From Geodermatophilus poikilotrophus (GTDB lineage Bacteria > Actinomycetota > Actinomycetes > Mycobacteriales > Geodermatophilaceae), in contig NZ_FOIE01000004.1 in the NCBI RefSeq assembly GCF_900111455.1, positions 248,001 through 312,000 of the forward strand: a stretch of 64,000 bases of DNA. The letters are read 5' to 3'. A program made the position numbers and the translations under genes. The notes below the pieces were generated by a model. That model made no database searches, was not told the DNA's origin, and saw only the letters and a program-made list of their open reading frames with translations. Positions 1 through 10,347 of this stretch are shown here, piece by piece (position 1 is the stretch's first letter; every line of letters starts with the position of its first letter).

Positions 1-1903
1 CCTCGGTGGGCAGGCCCTCCGAGATCAGCTCGTCGACCGTCATCGCCCGGGTCGCCGGCGGCTGGGGCGGGGGCACCGGCGGCAGCCCGGAGGCGACCAC
101 GGCCTCGCCGTCGAGCACGTCCTGCACGGTGACCTCGCCGGGCGGCAGGGTGCCGGTCAGGTCGACGTCCCCGGTGCTCGGGATGGTCGTGGGCAGCGGG
201 GCCGGCCGGCCGAAGGCGTAGCCCTGGGCCATCTCGCAGCCGTGCTCGCGCAGCCAGTCGGCCTGGTCGAGGTCCTCGATGCCCTCGGCGATGACCTGCA
301 GGCCCATGCCCAGGCCCAGCTGCACCAGGCCCTGCACGAGCGCCGCGGTCGAGGGCTCGGTGACCACGTCGGCGACGAACGAGCGGTCGATCTTCACCGT
401 GTGGATGGGCAGCCGGTGCAGCGCGGTGATCGCCGAGTAGCCGGTGCCGAAGTCGTCGAGGGCGAGGGTGACACCGGCGTCCGTCACCTCCGAGACCGCC
501 TGCAGCGTGGCGTCGGCGGCGAACAGCGCGGTCGACTCGGTGATCTCCAGCTCCAGCCGCTCCGGCGGCAGGCCGGACTCGGCCAGCGCGTCGGTGACCA
601 GCTCGGCGAAGCCGGGCTCGGCGAGGTGGCGCGCGGAGATGTTGACGTGCACCCGCAGGCCGGCCGGCCAGCCGGCGGCGTCGAAGCAGGCCTGGCGGAG
701 CACCCAGACGCCCAGCCGGGAGGTGAGCCGGTTGTCCTCCGCGGCGGTGAGGAAGGCCCCCGGCGGCAGCAGCCCTCGGGTGGGGTGCTGCCAGCGGATG
801 AGCGCCTCGTAGCCGAGCAGCGTCTCGTCGTGCAGCGACACGATCGGCTGGTAGAAGAGCCGCAGCTCGTCGGACTCCAGGGCGTTGCGCAGGTCGGCCT
901 CCAGCTGCAGCTGGTCGACCTCGCTGTCGGACAACCCGCCGTCGTGCACCTCGATGCGGGCGCGGCTGCCGTCGGCCTTGGCCCGGGTGAGCGCGGCGTG
1001 CGCCTGGCGCAGCAGGTCGTCGGGGGCAACGTCGGACCCCAGGGTCAGGCCCACGCTGGCCGACAGCACGATCTCGCGCTTGCCGATGAGGAACGGGTCG
1101 TCGAGCACGCCGAGCAGCCGGTCGGCCATGGTGCGCAGGCCGTCGAGGTCCTCCACGTCCTCGGCGAGGATGAGGAACTCGTCGCCGCCCAGTCGCACGG
1201 CGGTGTCCTCCACCCGCGTGCTCCAGCGCAGCCGGTCGGCGACCTGGATGAGCAGCTGGTCGCCGGCCTCGTTGCCGAGGACGTCGTTGACCGCCTGGAA
1301 CCGGTCGAGGTTGAGGTGCACCAGCCCGACCTGCAACCCGCGGCGGCGGGACAGCGCGAGGGCGTGGTTGAGCCGGTCGTTGAGGGCCCGCCGGTTGGGC
1401 AGCCCGGTCAGCGGGTCGGTGAAGGCCCGCCGGACCAGGTCCTCCTCCGCGCGGCGGCGGTCGGTCACGTCGACCAGCGAGAGGACGACGAACTGCGGCG
1501 TCCCCGTGTTGGTGTGGACGACCTCGTGCGACTGGGTGGCCCACAGCTCGCTGCCGTCGGCCCGGCGCAGTCGCCGTTCGCCGTCCACCCGCAGCCACGG
1601 GTCCAGCGGGCCGTCGCCGCGGTCGGGCACCGGGGCCTCGTCGGGGTGGGCGAGCAGGTCGACGTGCCGGCCGACCATGTCCTCGGGCGTGCGGCCGGTC
1701 ATGGTGCACAGGGCGTCGTTGACGACGAGCAGGTGGCCGTCGAGGTCGACGAGGGCCTTGGGGATCGGCGCGGCGACGAACAGGGCGCGGAAGAGCTGTC
1801 CTCGGTCGGCCAGCAGGGTGTCGATCGCGCGGAGCCTCGAGCCGGCGGCGGCGCCGGCGGTCCCCTCCGGGGGACGCGACACGTCGTGGGCGCTCAGGTT
1901 CAC
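1..1903 (-). CDS. PAS-GGDEF-EAL cyclic-di-GMP protein (3' end outside window)
   Basis: About 634 residues are visible from a GTG at 1903; the C-terminus lies beyond position 1. Domain order is a PAS-like sensor (about residues 25-135), a GGDEF domain with the intact motif RLGGDEFLI (about residue 237), then an EAL domain with YEALIRW (about 363), DDFGTGYS (about 480) and IAEGIE. Both catalytic signatures look intact, so the protein may both make and degrade cyclic di-GMP; which activity dominates cannot be read from sequence. No N-terminal membrane segment is visible, so it is probably cytosolic with the PAS domain sensing a ligand or redox state. A Pro-rich tail follows the EAL domain. The start is uncertain because no strong ribosome binding site is present. 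It diverges from the oxidoreductase gene at 2119. Confidence 0.9.
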   Translation of the reverse strand, partial: MNLSAHDVSRPPEGTAGAAAGSRLRAIDTLLADRGQLFRALFVAAPIPKALVDLDGHLLVVNDALCTMTGRTPEDMVGRHVDLLAHPDEAPVPDRGDGPLDPWLRVDGERRLRRADGSELWATQSHEVVHTNTGTPQFVVLSLVDVTDRRRAEEDLVRRAFTDPLTGLPNRRALNDRLNHALALSRRRGLQVGLVHLNLDRFQAVNDVLGNEAGDQLLIQVADRLRWSTRVEDTAVRLGGDEFLILAEDVEDLDGLRTMADRLLGVLDDPFLIGKREIVLSASVGLTLGSDVAPDDLLRQAHAALTRAKADGSRARIEVHDGGLSDSEVDQLQLEADLRNALESDELRLFYQPIVSLHDETLLGYEALIRWQHPTRGLLPPGAFLTAAEDNRLTSRLGVWVLRQACFDAAGWPAGLRVHVNISARHLAEPGFAELVTDALAESGLPPERLELEITESTALFAADATLQAVSEVTDAGVTLALDDFGTGYSAITALHRLPIHTVKIDRSFVADVVTEPSTAALVQGLVQLGLGMGLQVIAEGIEDLDQADWLREHGCEMAQGYAFGRPAPLPTTIPSTGDVDLTGTLPPGEVTVQDVLDGEAVVASGLPPVPPPQPPATRAMTVDELISEGLPTE

Positions 1904-2118
1904 CCGGACAGCCTGCGGGACCGGACCCGTCCAGCCCGGGACCTCGTGGACGGAGAGTCGTGGTCGACTCGTCACAGATCGTGACACCTTGAGCACGGTG
2001 GGGCGTGAGTGACGGGTGGGGTGCGACCGGGCCCGCCCGGGGTGGTGCCGGCCGGCGTCGGGAACACGAGCGGGGCTCCCGGTGCTCGACCGCAGCAGAG
2101 CGACGAGAGGTGAGGGTG

Positions 2119-3156
2119 ATGGAGAAGCGGATCGGGTTCCTGTCCTTCGGGCACTGGCAGCCGATCCCGGGCTCGCAGGTGCGGACCGGGCGGGACGCGC
2201 TCGTGCAGAGCGTGGAGCTGGCCGTGGCGGCCGAGGAGGTCGGGCTCGACGGTGCCTACGTGCGGGTGCACCACTTCGCCCGGCAGTTGGCCTCGCCGTT
2301 TCCGCTGCTGGCCGCCGTGGTCGCGCGGACCCGCCGCATCGAGGTGGGCACCGGCGTCATCGACATGCGCTACGAGAACCCGCTGTACATGGCCGAGGAG
2401 GCCGCGGCGACCGACCTGCTCGGCGACGGGCGGCTGCAGCTCGGGGTGAGCCGGGGGTCCCCCGAGACGGCGCTGCGCGGCTCGGAGGCCTTCGGGTACG
2501 TGCCGCCGGAGGGCTCGACGGACGCCGACCTCGCCCGGCAGAAGACCGCGCTGTTCCTGGCCGCGATCCGGGGCGAGCGCCTGGTGGACGCCGATCCGCG
2601 GATGACCGGCGGCATGCCGGGCAAGCTGGCGGTCCAGCCGCAGTCGCCGGGCCTGGCCGAGCGCATCTGGTGGGGGGCCGGCACCCGGGCGACGGGGGAG
2701 TGGGCCGCCCGCCAGGGACTGAACCTGATGAGCTCCACCCTGCTCAGCGAGGACACCGGCGTGCCCTTCGACGAGCTGCAGGCCGACCAGATCGCGCGCT
2801 ACCGCGCCGCCTGGGCCGAGGCCGGCTGGCAGCGGACGCCGCGGGTGTCGGTGAGCCGCAGCGTCCTGCCCGTCACCAGCGATCTGGACCGGCAGTACTT
2901 CGGCGAGCGCTCGGGCGAGGACCAGGTCGGCCTGCTCGAGGGCGTGCGGGCCCGTTTCGGCAAGAACTACGTCGGCGCGCCCGACCAGCTCGCCGAGGAG
3001 CTGGCCAAGGACGCCGCCGTCCGCGAGGCCGACACCCTGCTGCTCACCGTGCCCAACATGCTCGGCGTCGAGTACAACGCCCGGCTGCTGCAGACGATCG
3101 CCCGCCACGTCGCCCCGGCCATCGGCTGGGTGCACCCGGAGCAGCGCGGCCGCTGA
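2119..3156 (+). CDS. LLM-class (luciferase-like) flavin-dependent oxidoreductase
   Basis: A 345-residue protein of the bacterial luciferase-like monooxygenase superfamily, a TIM-barrel flavin enzyme using FMN or F420. Visible family features are the N-terminal FLSFGHW strand, the AAEEVGLDGAYVRVHHFA stretch where luciferases place active-site residues, and VGTGVIDMRYENPLYMAEEA, typical of this group. The substrate is unknown; the subgroup contains oxidoreductases of unassigned function. I chose the ATG at 2119, preceded by GAGAGGTGAGG, over the open frame running back to 2005, which has no family-like sequence. It is monocistronic, divergent from the GGDEF/EAL gene and convergent with csbD. 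Annotation as an alkanesulfonate or F420-dependent enzyme would be over-specific. Confidence 0.88.
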   Translation: MEKRIGFLSFGHWQPIPGSQVRTGRDALVQSVELAVAAEEVGLDGAYVRVHHFARQLASPFPLLAAVVARTRRIEVGTGVIDMRYENPLYMAEEAAATDLLGDGRLQLGVSRGSPETALRGSEAFGYVPPEGSTDADLARQKTALFLAAIRGERLVDADPRMTGGMPGKLAVQPQSPGLAERIWWGAGTRATGEWAARQGLNLMSSTLLSEDTGVPFDELQADQIARYRAAWAEAGWQRTPRVSVSRSVLPVTSDLDRQYFGERSGEDQVGLLEGVRARFGKNYVGAPDQLAEELAKDAAVREADTLLLTVPNMLGVEYNARLLQTIARHVAPAIGWVHPEQRGR

Positions 3157-3231
3157 CCCGCACCCTGCGCCCGCCGGATCGGCGGCAACCGCTAGGTGGC
3201 ACACCCCTCATCGGCGACACCGCCGGGTTGA

Positions 3232-3249
3232 CGCCACCCGACGGTGGCG
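3232..3249. terminator. Short bidirectional hairpin between convergent genes
   Basis: A perfect 7-bp stem (CGCCACC / GGTGGCG) with a 4-nt loop lies 75 bp after the oxidoreductase stop and 15 bp after the csbD stop on the other strand. There is no T-tract, as is usual in this GC range. Confidence 0.45.
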
Positions 3250-3264
3250 AGGTGGGCGCCCCGA

Positions 3265-3435
3265 CTACTTGAAGACGTCCTTGACCTTCTCGCCGGCCTG
3301 CTTGAGGTTGCTCTTGGCCTGCTCGGCCTTGCCCTCGGCCTCCAGGTCGGGGTTGCCGGTGGCCCGACCGGCGACCTCCTTGCCCTTGCCCGCCAGCTCG
3401 TCGATCTTGTTGCTGATCTTGTCCTCGGCGCTCAT
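3265..3435 (-). CDS. CsbD family stress-response protein
   Basis: A 56-residue, highly charged, helix-forming protein beginning MSAEDKISNKIDELAGKGKE, the classic CsbD start. Lys, Glu, Ala and Gly dominate, and there are no Cys residues or membrane segments. CsbD proteins are small general-stress proteins controlled by alternative sigma factors in other bacteria; their biochemical role is not established. The open frame continues upstream to 3567, but that extension is Pro/Arg-rich and unlike the family, so the ATG at 3435 is used. It is convergent with the oxidoreductase gene and upstream of nothing on its own strand. Confidence 0.88.
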   Translation of the reverse strand: MSAEDKISNKIDELAGKGKEVAGRATGNPDLEAEGKAEQAKSNLKQAGEKVKDVFK

Positions 3436-3531
3436 GCCGGCGCTGCTACCCGGCGGCTCCTGCCGGCATGCCGCAGCCGCTGCGGACACCCGGCTCGGTG
3501 CGCTGACGCCTGGACGCCGCACGTGACGGCA

Positions 3532-3564
3532 GGGCGGCCGGGCCCGGGTGGGACCCGGCCGCCC
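3532..3564 (-). terminator. Intrinsic-type terminator of the CBS-protein operon
   Basis: A perfect 11-bp GC stem (GGGCGGCCGGG at 3532-3542 against 3554-3564) with an 11-nt loop starts 7 nt after the stop codon at 3571 on the minus strand. It is the likely end of the two-gene DUF21/CBS operon. Confidence 0.65.
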
Positions 3565-3570
3565 CACCGT

Positions 3571-4608
3571 TCAGGCCGCCGAGCCGGCGGGCGTGGTGGC
3601 CGGCTGCGGGAACAGCCGGCGCAGCACGTCCGAGAGCGTGATGACGCCGATGACCGCGCCGGCGTCGGTGACGACGGCGAGGTGGTTGCGGGTCTCCCGC
3701 ATCGCCTTGAGCGCGGCGTGCACGGTGCTGTCGGCCTCGAGCGTGAACACCGGCCGGGCGAACGGCGCCGCCGGCGCCGACTCGGGCGCGGTGAGGGTGT
3801 CGCGGACGTGGACCACGCCGGTGATCTCCTCCCCGGCGGACACGCCCAGCAGGATCCGCAGGTGCCCCGAGGCCCGGGTGACCTCCCGGACCTCGCCGAC
3901 CGTCGCGCCCGAGCGCACGCCGGTCGGCCGGGAGGTGGGCCCGACCAGTTCCCGGACGGTGAGACGCTCCAGTTCGAGGGCGCCGGAGATCTGCGCCGAG
4001 AAGCCTGCGTCCAGCGCGCCGACGTTGGCCGAGTGCTCCACCAGGTGGCGGAGCGTGTCGGGGCTGTGGCCGACGGCGAGCTCGTCGGAGGGCTGGACGC
4101 CGACCGTGCGGACGAGGCGGTTGGCCGCGGCGTTCAGGACCCGCAGCAGCGGCCGGAACAGCGCCATGAAGACCCGCATCGGTGCTGCCAGCAGCGTGGC
4201 CGAGCGCTCCGGGTGGGCGATCGCCCACGACTTCGGCGCCATCTCGCCGACCACGAGGTGGAGGAAGGTCACGATCAGCAGAGCGAGGACGAAGCCGGCG
4301 ACGTCGGCAGCGACCAGCGGCAGGCCCCAGGTCTCGAACAACGGGGTGAGCCAGTGGTGCACCGCCGGCTTGCTGATCGCCCCCAGGGCCAGGGTCGCCG
4401 CGGTGATCCCCAGCTGCGAGCCGGCCAGCAGCAGCGTGAGCTCCGAGGAGTTGCGCAGCGCGGCCCGGGCCGAACGGCTGGTGGACGCGACCTCCTCCAG
4501 CCGGTGCCGCTTGGCGGCCAGCGCGGCGAACTCCACCGCGACGAAGAACGCAGACAGGGCGACGATGACCACGGTCGCGGTGATGACCACCCACGGGTCG
4601 TCGCTCAT
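3571..4608 (-). CDS. DUF21/CBS-domain membrane protein (CNNM/CorC type), second copy
   Basis: A 345-residue integral membrane protein with an N-terminal DUF21 (CNNM transmembrane) domain of three to four helices (about residues 5-170), including FLHLVVGEMAPKSWAI, and a cytosolic CBS pair. The second CBS ends NHLAVVTDAGAVIGVITLSD. Family members are implicated in magnesium or cobalt homeostasis; transport direction is not known here. Unlike its partner it has no C-terminal CorC/HlyC domain. The ATG at 4608 overlaps the upstream gene's TGA in an ATGA arrangement and has a GGAGGACT ribosome binding site 4 nt upstream, so the two are translationally coupled. The apparent extension of the frame to 5163 lies inside the upstream gene. 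Confidence 0.9.
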   Translation of the reverse strand: MSDDPWVVITATVVIVALSAFFVAVEFAALAAKRHRLEEVASTSRSARAALRNSSELTLLLAGSQLGITAATLALGAISKPAVHHWLTPLFETWGLPLVAADVAGFVLALLIVTFLHLVVGEMAPKSWAIAHPERSATLLAAPMRVFMALFRPLLRVLNAAANRLVRTVGVQPSDELAVGHSPDTLRHLVEHSANVGALDAGFSAQISGALELERLTVRELVGPTSRPTGVRSGATVGEVREVTRASGHLRILLGVSAGEEITGVVHVRDTLTAPESAPAAPFARPVFTLEADSTVHAALKAMRETRNHLAVVTDAGAVIGVITLSDVLRRLFPQPATTPAGSAA

Positions 4609-6032
4609 CGGGAGTCCTCCTCGGCGGCGACGGCCGCGCGGCCGGCACCGGCGGTGCCGTCGGCGGTGACCCCGGTCCGCACGCGGTCGGGGAGCTCCAG
4701 GCGCACCCGGGAGGGGACGTGGCGCTCGACAGCGAGCACCGCGACGTGCAGGTGCCGCGGGGCGGGGTCGTCGGCGTGCACCAGGTCGCCGGGGTCCGGT
4801 GGCAGCTCCACGGTCAGGCGCGTGCTGGGTCCGGGCAGGGTGCCGGCGGCGGCGATGACCAGGCCGGCGATCGTCTCGTAGTGCCCGCGCGGCAGGTCGA
4901 CACCCAGGGCGCGCTCGACCTCGTCGACGTGCACGTCGCCGGGCATCTCCCACACGCCGTCGCCCTCGATCGGCACGTACTCCGGGTGCTCGGCGTCGTG
5001 CTCGTCGGTGATCTCGCCGACCAGCTCCTCGGCGAGGTCCTCCAGCGTGATGACGCCGGCGAACCCGCCGTACTCGTCGATGACGCAGGCCATCTGGTTG
5101 TGGGTGTCGGCGAGCTGGCGCAGCGCGTCGGGCAGCGGGGTGAACGTGGTGACGGCCAGGCACTCGCGGGCGATGGCGGTCACCGGGGCGGTGTCGGGCT
5201 CCGGAGTGGTCAGCAGGTCGGCCAGGTGCACCACGCCGACGACGTCGCCGGCCTCGGTGTCGAGCACCGGGTAGCGGGAGTGCCCGGACGCCATCAGCTC
5301 GCGCAGGTGGCCGAGGGTGTCGGTGTCGCCGACGGTGCCGACCCGGGGACGGGGGATCATCGCGTGCCCGACGTCGCGGTCGGGGAAGTCCAGGATCCGG
5401 TCGACGAGCATCGACAGCTCCGCCGGCAGGTCGCCGCTCTCCCGGGACTCCTCGACGATGTGCTCGAGGTCGCGGGCGGTCGCGGCGTGCTCGAGGTCGT
5501 GCACCGGCTCGATCCTCAGTGCTCGCAGCAGCAGGTTCGACGCCTGGTCGAACACCCGGATCAGCCAGCCGAACACCGTGAGGTAGACGATGGTGGAGGC
5601 GGCCAGCCAGCGGGCGACCGGCTCCGGGCGGGCGATGGCGAGGTTCTTGGGGAACAGCTCGCCGAACAGCATCTGCACGACGGTGGAGAACAGCAGCGCC
5701 AGCACCGCGCCGATGCCGACGCCGACCGCGGTGGGGATGCCGACGCCACCGAGCAGCGCGCCCAGGGACTCACCGATCAGCGGCTCGGCGACGTAGCCGA
5801 CCAGCAGACCGGTCACGGTGATGCCCAGTTGCGCGCCCGAGAGCATGAAGGAGGTCCGGCGGGTGACGCCCAGGGCGCGCTGGGCCGCGGCGTCACCGGC
5901 CTCGGCGCGGGCGTTCAGGCTCGAGCGGTCGACCGCCATGTAGGCGAACTCCTGGGCCACGAAGTACCCGGTGACCGCGGTGATCGCCAGGACGACCAGC
6001 ACACCGAGCAGGAGTGAGAGCACTTCGGTCAC
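4605..6032 (-). CDS. DUF21/CBS/CorC_HlyC membrane protein (CNNM family)
   Basis: A 475-residue protein with an N-terminal DUF21 membrane domain (about residues 5-190; GELFPKNLAIARPEPVA is the conserved loop), a CBS pair (about 205-330; SRYPVLDTEAGDVVGVVHL and VIDEYGGFAGVITLEDLAEE) and a C-terminal CorC/HlyC domain (about 350-430; the GHYETIAGLVI segment). Such proteins sense nucleotides and Mg2+ and take part in divalent cation homeostasis or efflux. The ATG at 6032 begins directly with a transmembrane helix. It is the first gene of a two-gene operon with a paralogue lacking the CorC domain, suggesting a heterodimer; this is inference. Confidence 0.92.
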   Translation of the reverse strand: MTEVLSLLLGVLVVLAITAVTGYFVAQEFAYMAVDRSSLNARAEAGDAAAQRALGVTRRTSFMLSGAQLGITVTGLLVGYVAEPLIGESLGALLGGVGIPTAVGVGIGAVLALLFSTVVQMLFGELFPKNLAIARPEPVARWLAASTIVYLTVFGWLIRVFDQASNLLLRALRIEPVHDLEHAATARDLEHIVEESRESGDLPAELSMLVDRILDFPDRDVGHAMIPRPRVGTVGDTDTLGHLRELMASGHSRYPVLDTEAGDVVGVVHLADLLTTPEPDTAPVTAIARECLAVTTFTPLPDALRQLADTHNQMACVIDEYGGFAGVITLEDLAEELVGEITDEHDAEHPEYVPIEGDGVWEMPGDVHVDEVERALGVDLPRGHYETIAGLVIAAAGTLPGPSTRLTVELPPDPGDLVHADDPAPRHLHVAVLAVERHVPSRVRLELPDRVRTGVTADGTAGAGRAAVAAEEDSR

Positions 6033-6342
6033 CGGCCACGCACCCCCTCACCGAGCTGGGGGTACGCGGCCTGGGGTCTGTGACAGCTGCTCATGTCTCT
6101 CTTCGCCGGAGGTGGTCGGGGCGGCAGGCGCTCCCCTCAGGTCAACGAGGCGACGGCGGTCGGCGTTCCGACCGGTGACACCGGTCACGGGACGCCGCGA
6201 CCGGTGGGGCGGCCCGGATGGCCCGGGGCAGGACCGAGGGTGCCCGGCCCTCGACCCGCCGGTCGCCGCGTCCAGCGGCCGCCATCGCGATCGGTGGGCA
6301 ACGGTCGGCCGGTTGCTCGACCGACGACCGGCGTCGGGTGGG
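6033..6342. other. Intergenic stretch without a recognised gene
   Basis: These 310 bp lie between the start of the CBS operon and tRNA-Arg. Frames here are open only because of GC content and resemble no protein family. It probably holds the leftward promoter of the CBS operon; no clear -10/-35 pair could be assigned. Confidence 0.6.
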
Positions 6343-6415
6343 CGCGCCCGGCAGGGATCGAACCTGCGACCAAGTGCTTAGAAGGCACCTGCTCTATCCG
6401 CTGAGCTACGGGCGC
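6343..6415 (-). tRNA. tRNA-Arg (anticodon UCU)
   Basis: On the minus strand the sequence folds as a standard cloverleaf. A 7-bp acceptor stem (GCGCCCG with CGGGCGC) is followed by the D-arm GCUC...GAGC, an anticodon loop CUUCUAA giving UCU, and a T-arm with the GGUUCGAUCC consensus. The discriminator is G and CCA is not encoded. The anticodon reads AGA/AGG Arg codons, which are rare in this GC-rich genome. Confidence 0.95.
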
Positions 6416-6656
6416 TCGGGCTCCGATCATCGCACCCCGGTTGGAGGGGGTGGGGCGGCATGCGGGGACGGGCGTCGTCATGCGCGGCAGTCGAGCGACA
6501 GGTGCGGACGATCACCGTCTGCCCGTCCACAGCCGCCGACCCCGTCCACAGATCGTGCCGGGTGGTCCCACCCGGTGCGGCCGGGTCCCAGGGTCCTCGG
6601 TGCACCGGCACCGCGCCGGTCCCGCCGGACCAGGCGGGCAGCCCCTGAGGAGCACC

Positions 6657-7148
6657 GTGAACGACACCCACGTCACCGTCGTCGGCAACGTCGTCGACTC
6701 GCCCCGCCGCGTCAGCCTGCAGAACGGCGCGGTCACCAACTTCCGCCTGGCCTCCACCGCGCGCCGGTTCGACCCCCAGTCCCAGGAGTTCGTCGACGCC
6801 GGCACCTTCTGGGTCGACGTCGAGTGCTGGAACGACCTGTCCGGCAACGTCTCCGGCAGCGTCAGCAAGGGCGATCCGGTCATCGTCCAGGGCACCCTGA
6901 CCACGCACAGCTGGGAGGGCGAGAACGGGAGGCGCAGCACGCCGCGCATCCGCGCCGCCGCCGTCGGCCACAACCTGGCCCGCGGCATCGCGGTGTTCAA
7001 GCGGAGCCGGTCGGCCCGCCCCGCCGAGCCCGTGCCGTCGCACCCGGGGAACGAGGAACTGGTCCGCGGCCGGGACTACGAGGACGGTCCCGGGACGTTG
7101 CACTCGGTGGACACCGCCGACCTCGCCACGGAGCCCGCGCACGGCTGA
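6657..7148 (+). CDS. ssb: Single-stranded DNA-binding protein (short paralogue)
   Basis: A 163-residue protein with an N-terminal OB fold (about residues 1-110): the TVVGNVVDSPRR opening strand, FRLASTARRFD, and WVDVECWNDLSGNVSGSVSKGDPVIVQG match bacterial SSB. The tail is acidic but lacks the DDDIPF-type tip of the replicative SSB, so this is probably the accessory SsbB-type paralogue used in recombination, repair or competence in actinobacteria. The GTG at 6657 has TGAGGAG 5 nt upstream; longer in-frame starts are not family-like. It is followed by a strong terminator before ettA, so it is probably transcribed alone. Confidence 0.88.
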   Translation: MNDTHVTVVGNVVDSPRRVSLQNGAVTNFRLASTARRFDPQSQEFVDAGTFWVDVECWNDLSGNVSGSVSKGDPVIVQGTLTTHSWEGENGRRSTPRIRAAAVGHNLARGIAVFKRSRSARPAEPVPSHPGNEELVRGRDYEDGPGTLHSVDTADLATEPAHG

Positions 7149-7186
7149 GCGCCCGGGCTGGGAGGATCGGAGGGGAGAACGCACGG

Positions 7187-7215
7187 GGGCGGGCCGGCAG
7201 TCTGCCGGCCCGCCC
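7187..7215 (+). terminator. Terminator between ssb and ettA
   Basis: A perfect 12-bp stem (GGGCGGGCCGGC at 7187-7198 with 7204-7215) and a 5-nt loop lies 38 bp after the ssb stop and 35 bp before the ettA start. It could also act as a leader structure for ettA. Confidence 0.65.
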
Positions 7216-7250
7216 GCCACTCGCGAACCGACGGAAGGCCTCGAAGCCCA

Positions 7251-8921
<1,671 letters not shown>

Positions 8922-8926
8922 GCAAG

Positions 8927-8981
8927 GGCCCCGCTGCCACCCACGCCTCGCAGGCTCGGCGCGGGTCCCTGCAGCGGGGCC
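8927..8981 (+). terminator. Compound hairpin terminator after ettA (repeat family copy 1)
   Basis: An 11-bp perfect outer stem (GGCCCCGCTGC at 8927-8937 with 8971-8981) encloses a second palindromic core containing CCTCGCAGGCTCGGCG. It begins 5 nt after the ettA stop and belongs to the family of similar elements at 14.3, 22.7, 26.5, 30.0 and 37.6 kb. Confidence 0.7.
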
Positions 8982-9078
8982 GTCCCAGAGCGTCACGACG
9001 GCCGATCGGAGCACCCGCTCCGGCCGGCTGTCGTGGTCCGCGGGGTGGTCCCGGGGCCGGCCGGACGCATGCGGCAGG

Positions 9079-9504
9079 GTGTCGGCCGTGAGGCACACCG
9101 TGCAGGTCCCCATGCGCTGGTCGGACATGGACGCCTACGGCCACGTGAACAACGTCGTCTTCCTGACGTACTTCGAGATGGCCCGCGTCGACCTCTTCTT
9201 CGACCGGGCCTCGTTGGAGGAGCAGACCGGCCTGCGGCGGGGGACCGTCGTGGCGGCCCACGACGTCCAGTACAGGCTGCCGGTGGTCTACTCCCGGGAC
9301 CCGCTCGACGTGCAGATCTGGGTCTCCGGCATCCGGGCCGCCGCCTTCACCTGCCACTACGAGCTGTTCGACCACGGACGGCGGGCGGTCACCGGCAGCA
9401 CCCTGCTGGTGCCCTTCGACTTCGCCATCGACCGGCCCCGGCGGCTCACCCCGGCCGAGAAGTCCTTCCTCGCCCGCTACGCCGACGACCAGCGCGCGGA
9501 CTGA
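9079..9504 (+). CDS. 4HBT hotdog-fold acyl-CoA thioesterase
   Basis: A 141-residue single hotdog-domain protein. The motif RWSDMDAYGHVNNVVFLTYFE (about residues 13-33) is the catalytic signature of the YbgC/4HBT group, with the conserved Asp and the GHVNN turn. Such enzymes hydrolyse acyl-CoA or acyl-ACP thioesters; the substrate cannot be read from sequence. The start is a GTG at 9079; an internal ATG at 9112 would cut into the first strand. It follows ettA downstream of that gene's terminator and is convergent with the metallo-beta-lactamase gene, so it is probably monocistronic. A homologous thioesterase often sits beside ettA in actinobacteria, which may reflect conserved synteny rather than function. 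Confidence 0.88.
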   Translation: MSAVRHTVQVPMRWSDMDAYGHVNNVVFLTYFEMARVDLFFDRASLEEQTGLRRGTVVAAHDVQYRLPVVYSRDPLDVQIWVSGIRAAAFTCHYELFDHGRRAVTGSTLLVPFDFAIDRPRRLTPAEKSFLARYADDQRAD

Positions 9505-9513
9505 GCCCGCGCC

Positions 9514-10263
9514 TCACGAGCCGCGCGGAGCAACCGGACCGTGCAGGCGCGCCCCCTCGACGGCCAACCGCTGGTCGTAGGCGTCGCCGAGATCGGCCAA
9601 CGCCTGCGCGCAGTCCCCCGTGAACGCGGGGCCGTGCATCAGTCCCAGGGTCGTCGGCTGCAGCTCGGCCAGCGCCCGGATGGTCGGCCCCGTCGCCGGG
9701 GTCAGACAGGTCGCCCCGAACAGGTCCTCGGCCGCCAGCGCCGGGCCGGTGATCTCCTGTTCGGTGATCGCCGGGCCGGCGCCCACGGCGGTGAACAGGT
9801 CACCGCACAGGAGCGTGCCCGTCGTCTCCTCGTAGACGAGCCCGGCGTCCCAACCGTGCGGGACGTGCGGCGTCTCGATGCGCCGGATCCGGCGCCCGCC
9901 GAGGTCGATCACCTCGCCGTCCTGGAGCGGACGGGGCGGCCGGTCCGCCAGGTCGGCGACGGACACCGCGCACCCCAGGGCTCCGTGCGCCACCTCGGCC
10001 CGCGGTGCGGCCGCCAGCCACAGGTTCATCGCGCCGCACTCGTCAGCCTCGACGTGGCCGAACGTGATCCAACGCAGGCTCGACACGGGGACGACGCGCT
10101 CGACCGCCGCTGACACCAGGGGGAACAGGGCCCGGGGACCGGTGTGGAACAGCAGGGGCTCGTCGGCCGTGACGAGGAACTGGTTGAACAGGATGTCCGC
10201 GTCGCTGACGTAGGTCGACAGCCGGTAGACGTCAGGGGCGATCTCGGTCAGCTGGGTCTCCAT
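9514..10263 (-). CDS. MBL-fold metallohydrolase, flavodiiron (ODP)-like
   Basis: A 249-residue protein of the metallo-beta-lactamase fold. The metal motif is of the H-x-E-x-D type found in flavodiiron/oxygen-binding di-iron proteins (FGHVEADECG, about residue 74), followed by an AHGALG segment, CGDLF for the bridging Asp and LMHGPAF for the last His. No flavodoxin or rubredoxin domain is attached, so electrons would have to come from a separate partner. A role in oxygen or NO reduction, or as a sensor, is possible but unproven. The ATG at 10263 has GAGGAGGTCTCC just upstream and is preferred to 10296. The gene is convergent with the thioesterase. Confidence 0.82.
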   Translation of the reverse strand: METQLTEIAPDVYRLSTYVSDADILFNQFLVTADEPLLFHTGPRALFPLVSAAVERVVPVSSLRWITFGHVEADECGAMNLWLAAAPRAEVAHGALGCAVSVADLADRPPRPLQDGEVIDLGGRRIRRIETPHVPHGWDAGLVYEETTGTLLCGDLFTAVGAGPAITEQEITGPALAAEDLFGATCLTPATGPTIRALAELQPTTLGLMHGPAFTGDCAQALADLGDAYDQRLAVEGARLHGPVAPRGS

Positions 10264-10347
10264 GGAGACCTCCTCGAGGGGGGTCCTGGGCGGCACAGTG
10301 TCCTCCTCCTCGGGCGCACCGGGCCAGGACCATCGCGCCCGGTCGGC

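Noticed and set aside
242-2012. Long open frames on the plus strand (up to 580 codons) over the GGDEF/EAL gene
   Set aside because: They are antisense to a clear PAS-GGDEF-EAL coding frame; GC-rich codon bias keeps complementary frames open, and the translations are Arg/Gln/Gly/Val-rich without family similarity.
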